The notes under the pieces were generated by a model. The model did not search any database and was not told the DNA's origin. It saw only the letters and a program-made list of their open reading frames with translations. 32,956 bases of DNA from Bacillota bacterium (GTDB lineage: Bacteria; Bacillota; Clostridia; Lachnospirales; Anaerotignaceae), in contig JAEZPX010000046.1 in assembly GCA_023413275.1 (NCBI GenBank), positions 1 through 32,956 on the forward strand, in the 5' to 3' direction. Of this stretch, positions 28,723 through 32,956 are shown one piece after another (the stretch's first letter is position 1; every line of letters starts with the position of its first letter). The position numbers were made by a program, and so were the translations under genes.

Positions 28723-31260
28723 ATGACAGACAAAAAGCAAAACATGGCTGGCTTAACCGCCACCGAAGCAAAACGATTGCAGGAGCAATATGGTAAGAAT
28801 GAATTGACCGCACGGAAAAAAGAAAGCTTTTTCAAAAAAATCCTGCATATTATCTGCGAACCAATGTTCTTACTGCTCATTGTTGCTGCGACCATTTATT
28901 TTATTCTGGGAGAATCCAGGGATGGTGCGATTATGCTCATTTTTGTGGTGGGCATCATTAGCATTGATGTAATTCAAGAATGGAAAACCGATAAAGCCCT
29001 AAATGCCCTGAAAGATTTATCTGCCCCGCATGTCACTGTTATTCGTGATGGCAAGGAGCAGACCATTGCAAGTGCTGACCTTGTGCCCAGCGACTTAATG
29101 ATGATTTATGAGGGGGTTAAAATCCCGGCAGACGGCATTATAATAAAATGTAACGACCTGTGTGTCGATGAATCTTCGTTGACCGGCGAAGCGGAAGGTG
29201 TGTGGAAAATCAACACTGAGAGTGCAGATTCAACAAGCGACTATTGGCGGCGTGATTATTGTTATGCTGGCACGCTGGTTACACAGGGCACAGCAACGGT
29301 ACTGGTAGATAAAATTGGTGGCAGCACCGAATATGGAAAAATCGGTGCTAATGTTGCATCTGCACCAGAGGAACCCACACCCCTACAAAAGCAAACCGGA
29401 AGTCTTGTTAAACTATGCGCAGGAATTGCTGCAGTCTTGTTTGCCCTTGTAGGAATATTCACATGGCTAAATATTCCTGACCACAGCTTTGGCGACAGGC
29501 TGATTGAAAGCATTTTGTCGGGCATCACCCTTGCCATGGCAATGATTCCAGAAGAGTTTCCTGTCATCCTCACGGTATTTTTATCAATGGGAGCTTGGCG
29601 ACTTGCCAAAAAGCAGTCACTGGTGCGCAAGTTGCCTTCAGTGGAAACGCTTGGCGCCGTATCTGTGCTATGCGTAGATAAAACAGGTACCATCACGATG
29701 AATCAGATGACCGTGCAGGATACGTGGGCTACTGATGGCAACACCATAGCACTTTGTGAAGTAATGGGTATGGGCTGCGAGACCGATGCCTATGACCCAA
29801 TGGAAAAGGCAATGCTCAAGCATTGCGAAACCCTTGGAATTTTAAAGGAAGATCTTTTTGCTGGAGAACTAATCAGCGAATATGCCTTTACAAATGAGTT
29901 GAAGATGATGGGGCATATTTGGCGCAGAGATGACGGAATTACCGTTGCCGCAAAAGGGTCCCCTGAGCGTATCTTAACTATTTGTAAGCTTACAGATTTA
30001 GAAAAACAAACAGCAGAACAGAAGATCACCGAAATGTCCAAACAAGGTTTGCGTGTAATTGCAGTTGCCACTGCAAAGCTACAAAGTGAAGCAGAAATTC
30101 CTGCACAGATCACAGACTGCCATTTAACGCTTTGCGGACTGATCGGGCTTGCCGACCCACCCCGTGAAGGTGTAAAAGCAGACATCGCCGTTTGCAATAA
30201 AGCGGGTATTCGTGTTGTTATGATTACAGGTGATAATGGCATCACCGCCGCGTCTATCGCAAAGAAAATCGGTATGCAAAACAGCGACCATATCATTACA
30301 GGCGATATGCTAAGCGAAATGACCGATGAAGAACTGCGTGAAAAAGTGAAGGATGTCAGCATTTTTTCTCGTGTCATTCCTGAACATAAAATGCGTATTG
30401 TAAAAGCATTCAAAGATAACGGTGAAATTGTCGCGATGACCGGTGATGGCGTGAATGATGCACCCGCTCTCAAATATGCCGATATTGGCATTGCAATGGG
30501 TAAACGCGGCAGTGAAGTTTCCCGTGAAGCAGCAGATCTCATTCTAATGGACGACAATTTTACTACTATTGTAGAAACGGTAAAAGACGGTCGCCGTATT
30601 TATGATAACATTCGCAAGGCTGTGGGCTATGTGTTCACCATTCATATTCCCATTGCCTTTGCCTCCTTACTTGCACCAATCCTTGGCATTGCCCCCTCAG
30701 CACTGCTTTTACTTCCTCTCCACGTTGTTCTGCTCGAGCTACTCATTGACCCTACCTGCTCGATTGTACTAGAGCGTCAGCCTGCCGAAGCAGACATTAT
30801 GGAGCGAAGCCCTCGAGATCCAAAGGAAAAACTGTTGACCGCAAAAACTCTAGCCAAAAGCATTTTGCAGGGACTTATCATTTTTGCGGCCTCCTTTGGA
30901 ACGTATTACGTAATCCTCGATGGAAATGTTGATAATGCACCAGTTGCCCGGGCAATGGGGCTTGCAATTATCATGCTATCCAACTTGTTTCTTGTACAGG
31001 TCAATAGTTCTGATCACGATTTTACCTTTCAATCGGTAAAGCGCCTTGTGAAAGACAAAGTGATGTGGGCAGTTAACCTTGGTACACTGGCTATGCTTGG
31101 CATTATTTTGTATTCGCCACTCAATGGCTTATTAAAGTTGGCACCACTTTCTGCTTCTCTGTTATTAAAGGCTGTTATTATTGCATTTATCGCAGTGTTT
31201 TGGTTTGAGTTAGTGAAACTGGTAAAACGACAAAAACTGAAAAATGGTTCAATGCAATAA
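28723..31260 (+). CDS. P-type cation-transporting ATPase (P2-like), NiCo-riboswitch controlled
   Basis: 845 residues from the ATG at 28723, with CGGAGG 8 bases upstream. Order of motifs: N-terminal cytoplasmic domain, actuator loop DESSLTGEAEG (TGEA in place of the usual TGES), M4 segment MAMIPEEFPVIL, phosphorylation site DKTGT (D319), KGSPE in the nucleotide domain, MITGD and the hinge MTGDGVNDAPAL, then the C-terminal membrane helices. The sequence class is that of Ca2+-type P2 ATPases. The NiCo riboswitch in the leader, however, points to Co2+, Ni2+ or Fe2+ export. There is no CPC heavy-metal motif in M4. It is a single-gene unit with its own terminator. Confidence 0.93.
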   Translation: MTDKKQNMAGLTATEAKRLQEQYGKNELTARKKESFFKKILHIICEPMFLLLIVAATIYFILGESRDGAIMLIFVVGIISIDVIQEWKTDKALNALKDLSAPHVTVIRDGKEQTIASADLVPSDLMMIYEGVKIPADGIIIKCNDLCVDESSLTGEAEGVWKINTESADSTSDYWRRDYCYAGTLVTQGTATVLVDKIGGSTEYGKIGANVASAPEEPTPLQKQTGSLVKLCAGIAAVLFALVGIFTWLNIPDHSFGDRLIESILSGITLAMAMIPEEFPVILTVFLSMGAWRLAKKQSLVRKLPSVETLGAVSVLCVDKTGTITMNQMTVQDTWATDGNTIALCEVMGMGCETDAYDPMEKAMLKHCETLGILKEDLFAGELISEYAFTNELKMMGHIWRRDDGITVAAKGSPERILTICKLTDLEKQTAEQKITEMSKQGLRVIAVATAKLQSEAEIPAQITDCHLTLCGLIGLADPPREGVKADIAVCNKAGIRVVMITGDNGITAASIAKKIGMQNSDHIITGDMLSEMTDEELREKVKDVSIFSRVIPEHKMRIVKAFKDNGEIVAMTGDGVNDAPALKYADIGIAMGKRGSEVSREAADLILMDDNFTTIVETVKDGRRIYDNIRKAVGYVFTIHIPIAFASLLAPILGIAPSALLLLPLHVVLLELLIDPTCSIVLERQPAEADIMERSPRDPKEKLLTAKTLAKSILQGLIIFAASFGTYYVILDGNVDNAPVARAMGLAIIMLSNLFLVQVNSSDHDFTFQSVKRLVKDKVMWAVNLGTLAMLGIILYSPLNGLLKLAPLSASLLLKAVIIAFIAVFWFELVKLVKRQKLKNGSMQ

Positions 31261-31263
31261 AAA

Positions 31264-31303
31264 TAAGAGCTGCGTGAATTCTCACGTGGCTCTTACTTTT
31301 TTT
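31264..31303. terminator. Terminator after the ATPase gene
   Basis: 14-base arms (31264-31277 with 31282-31295, including two G-T pairs), loop ATTC, then a seven-T run at 31297-31303. An A-rich start lets it also terminate the convergent cupin gene on the minus strand. Confidence 0.85.
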
Positions 31304-31318
31304 ACATGTATTGTGGTT

Positions 31319-31780
31319 TCAATCCCCCAATCTATCGGCATCTGCCTTAGTTTTGTGCACTGTGCCATGCGGATGATGTGGTGGTGCATAAATTGAATAG
31401 AGTTTTAAAGGGCATCGCCCTTTATTAACAACATTATGCCATGTTCCGGCAGGGACAAAAATAACATCATCTGCTGCTATACATTGCTGGAAATCCAATT
31501 GCTCTTTGCGGTTTCCCATCAAAGCAACACCGTTTCCTTGTTCGATACGCAAAAACTGATCAGTATCTGGATGTATCTCTAACCCAATTTCACCGCATAC
31601 GGGAATACTCATCAGAGTTAACTGCAGGTGACATCCAGTCCACAATGTCGTGCGATAGTTCTGATTCCGCCCAGTTGCTTGCGAAATGTTGGTAACATAG
31701 GGATAAGGCCCATGGTCTTGTTGGCATGACTCTACGGTCTGATTTCCGCAACCCCTTCTGTTTTCATTATATCGACTCAC
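31319..31780 (-). CDS. Cupin-domain protein
   Basis: 153 residues from a GTG at 31780, with AAGGAGG 9 bases upstream. Cupin motif 1 is GLEIHPDTDQFLRIEQGNG and motif 2 is VIFVPAGTWHNVVN. The N-terminal ~40 residues (CGNQTVESCQQDHGPYPY, VTNISQATGRN) and the histidine-rich end (YAPPHHPHGTVHKTKAD) are characteristic of a cupin widespread in Firmicutes. Metal ligands H, E and H are visible. It faces the ATPase gene tail to tail. The role is unknown; metal or sugar-phosphate binding is possible. Confidence 0.88.
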   Translation of the reverse strand: MSRYNENRRGCGNQTVESCQQDHGPYPYVTNISQATGRNQNYRTTLWTGCHLQLTLMSIPVCGEIGLEIHPDTDQFLRIEQGNGVALMGNRKEQLDFQQCIAADDVIFVPAGTWHNVVNKGRCPLKLYSIYAPPHHPHGTVHKTKADADRLGD

Positions 31781-31968
31781 AAAAAAACACCTCCTTTTTC
31801 AGCTTAGGTAACATCACAAAATTATAAATTGCATAGCATTACCCTTATATATCTTATGCGATTGGATTAATAGGGTGATTGAATCCTGAGGGTAATTACA
31901 CTTAAACCCCTCTCGATGATATTAATCCTGGATACAAAGATAGGCTTACAACCTTTTTAATAAAGTAA

Positions 31969-32005
31969 ATAAGGAGCTACATCACGTTGTGATATAACTC
32001 CTTAT
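31969..32005 (-). terminator. Terminator of the truncated permease remnant
   Basis: 17-base arms (31969-31985 with 31989-32005, two mismatches) just after the remnant's stop codon, followed on the minus strand by a T-rich stretch. Bases 31781-31968 before it hold the cupin upstream region and nothing else I recognise. Confidence 0.75.
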
Positions 32006-32007
32006 CT

Positions 32008-32346
32008 TTATTGTTCCGAATATTCTATTGCATGAACCGGACATGCCTTTATTACACTTTGGAGTTTTTCATAATCAAGAGCCTGTTTATCATATGCTTT
32101 GACAACAGCTTTTTTCCCTTGCATTATAAACAGTGTGGGATAGTTCTTTGCACAAAGGGTACAGCCCATACAGGCATCCTTGTTAATATGGAGGCCGGGC
32201 TTAGCCAGCATTTCTCCCGGTAGATCCTCATCCCGAATAATTTTTGCCGAAATCCATGAGAAGATGATTATGGCAAGTACAGTGAGCGCCCAACGAATGG
32301 CCATGAACTTGGGACCTAAAAACTTTGCTTCATTACCTTCTGGCAC
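32008..32346 (-). pseudogene. Truncated permease-ferredoxin remnant (paralogue of 12783-13496)
   Basis: About 108 codons correspond to the last half of the ferredoxin-tailed permease: NEAKFLGPKFMAIRWALTVL, then CMGCTLCAKNY and VIKACPVHAIEY. The similarity ends abruptly near 32334. About 20 bases further on, a piece of a Crp-family gene begins on the opposite strand. The four ferredoxin cysteines are kept, but the membrane part is nearly gone. An ATG-like start could make a soluble ~112-residue protein, but no ribosome binding site supports it. It is the product of an internal deletion in a second permease/Crp block. Confidence 0.85.
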
Positions 32347-32347
32347 T

Positions 32348-32534
32348 TTCTACCCAGCAAAAATCGGAATCTGTTTTGCTACCTATCACAAAAAAGCAGC
32401 TTGCTGACTACTTCGGTGTACAACGCCCCTCACTTTTCAGGGAACTGAAACGAATGAAGGACGAAGGCTTAATTGAGATTGCAAACAAAAAAATATATAT
32501 CAAATTTATCAGTGAGCCATGGTATTTTTCTTAA
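32348..32534 (+). pseudogene. Crp-family regulator remnant (C-terminal winged helix only)
   Basis: About 60 codons match the C-terminus of the Crp-family protein at 14089-14730: LLPITKKQLADYFGVQRPS, LFRELKRMKDEGLIEI and NKKIYIK. The ligand-binding domain is missing. In the intact block the permease genes and the crp gene are divergent and ~600 bases apart. Here their inner parts (about 1.46 kb by comparison) are gone and the outer ends face each other. Repeat copy J follows, as copy E follows the intact gene. Confidence 0.88.
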
Positions 32535-32560
32535 GAAGCTTTACCCTTATTTTAGATTAT

Positions 32561-32670
32561 GAAATTAAGCCGTTGCATCTTTATCTTGATGCAACGGCTC
32601 CTGCTTTGTCTACATCCCCAAAATCGTCCAGAGTATCCTTGCAAAAGGATGGCGAACGGACTTTTTCATA
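32561..32670 (+). repeat. Intergenic repeat, copy J, with hairpin
   Basis: The hairpin AGCCGTTGCATC / GATGCAACGGCT (32568-32579, 32588-32599) is nearly identical to that of copy D. The core at 32611-32670 has the consensus AAAATCGTCCAGAGTATCC and the tail GAACGGACTTTTTCAT. On the minus strand it reads KSVRHPFARILWTILGM-stop, here with an in-frame ATG two codons before the K of this motif. Confidence 0.88.
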
Positions 32671-32706
32671 GTATCTGTGTCCTTTCCATTGTTCATATTT
32701 GTTTAA

Positions 32707-32787
32707 TTGAAAGTTCCGCTTTACTATGGTAAACTCACTTTATATATCTGCCGTGTAAAACTTTTGTGAAACGGTAGCATGGGAAAT
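32707..32787 (+). promoter_or_regulatory. Promoter and leader shared with the copy F region
   Basis: TTGAAA (32707-32712), 17 bases, TAAACT (32730-32735), then a leader ending AAACGGTAGCATGGG. It is closely similar to 19385-19461. The remaining bases up to the gene at 32845 hold only an AT-rich stretch. Confidence 0.75.
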
Positions 32788-32844
32788 TAACGCTCGGTGA
32801 GCAAGTTTTATATAATTTATATAATGTGTGAGGTGGTGCAATAA

Positions 32845-32956
32845 ATGTTTAATGAAATTTGTATCTATGAGGCAAAGATTGAAAAGCAAGAGGAAATTGA
32901 GCAACTTATGAAAGAGGTTGCCGCCTTTTATATGGAGCAGGATGGTGTTATTGAAG
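32845..32956 (+). CDS. Partial gene, small protein of the ABM/NIPSNAP type (tentative)
   Basis: Only the first 37 codons are in the window. GAGGTG lies ~10 bases before the ATG. The beginning FNEICIYEAKIEKQEEIEQL, then MKEVAAFYMEQDGV, resembles dimeric alpha-beta barrel proteins (antibiotic biosynthesis monooxygenase or NIPSNAP type): a first beta strand followed by a helix that ends near an aromatic/GVI turn. The assignment is tentative, as most of the protein is missing. It is driven by the promoter shared with the AraC gene at 19558. Confidence 0.5.
   Translation, partial: MFNEICIYEAKIEKQEEIEQLMKEVAAFYMEQDGVIE

Noticed and set aside
5111..32670. Interpretation of the repeats as integron attC sites
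   Set aside because: Conserved orientation and hairpins are suggestive, but no consistent RYYYAAC/GTTRRRY ends are seen and no integrase is present. Kept only as an analogy.
1661..32670. Interpretation of the repeats as a CRISPR array
   Set aside because: Copies are kilobases apart with genes between them, and the repeats are not identical.

Overview
The window looks like a low-GC Firmicute chromosome segment, most likely a strictly anaerobic member of the Clostridia. The evidence is the AT-rich intergenic DNA, strong AGGAGG-type ribosome binding sites with frequent TTG/GTG starts, a class I-type hybrid-cluster protein with rubredoxin, BlaI/M56 pairs and a NiCo (czcD) riboswitch. No rRNA, tRNA, CRISPR array, transposase or integrase gene was seen. 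The genes are accessory in character: many small self-contained 'regulator plus effector' blocks for metal, redox, nitrosative and envelope stress.

Layout. 1-1532: BlaI repressor and a partial M56 sensor peptidase (minus strand), with a promoter whose -10 lies in a palindromic operator. 1750-3428: WYL regulator divergent from a DJ-1/PfpI protein. 3530-5106: PadR regulator plus DUF2812-type membrane protein. 5263-7819: second BlaI-M56 pair, the M56 gene interrupted by an in-frame TGA. 8107-10200: DUF2975-like membrane protein, XRE regulator and lipoprotein (minus). 10476-12763: cupin, rubredoxin (54 aa) and hcp operon (minus) with a Crp/FNR-type palindrome at -41.5. 12783-14730: split permease with a ferredoxin tail (minus), divergent from a Crp/FNR-family regulator. 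14915-18243: six-gene redox operon (minus), one gene broken by TAA, divergent from a LysR regulator. 19385-21902: AraC regulator, VOC protein, small protein and DUF5131 protein. 22160-26700: GC-richer arsenic operon (arsR, arsP-like permease, ferredoxin-DUF2703, ccdA remnant, thioredoxin, acr3, arsC). 26841-28230: arsC scrap, AraC DNA-binding protein and a SEC-C methionine aminopeptidase. 28427-31303: NiCo riboswitch and P-type cation ATPase. 31319-32534: cupin gene, then an internally deleted second copy of the permease/Crp pair. 32845-end: a partial gene.

The most unusual feature is an intergenic repeat found about ten times, always in the same orientation (near 1670, 5170, 7910, 10365, 14850, 19300, 22100, 26730, 28350 and 32635). 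Each good copy has a hairpin whose sequence differs but whose pairing is kept, then a core close to ATCGTCCAGAGTATCCTTGC, then usually the promoter of the next block. The repeats sit between functional blocks, giving a cassette-like array: block, terminator hairpin, repeat, promoter, next block. Read on the minus strand, the core keeps one frame ending ARILWTILGM-stop with mostly synonymous differences. I cannot name the family and treat it as the main candidate for something undescribed.

Other points: a textbook NiCo riboswitch whose last aptamer stem also forms the left arm of a terminator; a predicted class II Crp/HcpR-type site on the hcp operon, beside a Crp-family gene; three related ArsR operators; and several decayed genes (M56 tail, cyclophilin-like lipoprotein, ccdA, arsC scrap, permease/Crp duplicate), which suggest repeated gain and loss of blocks here.
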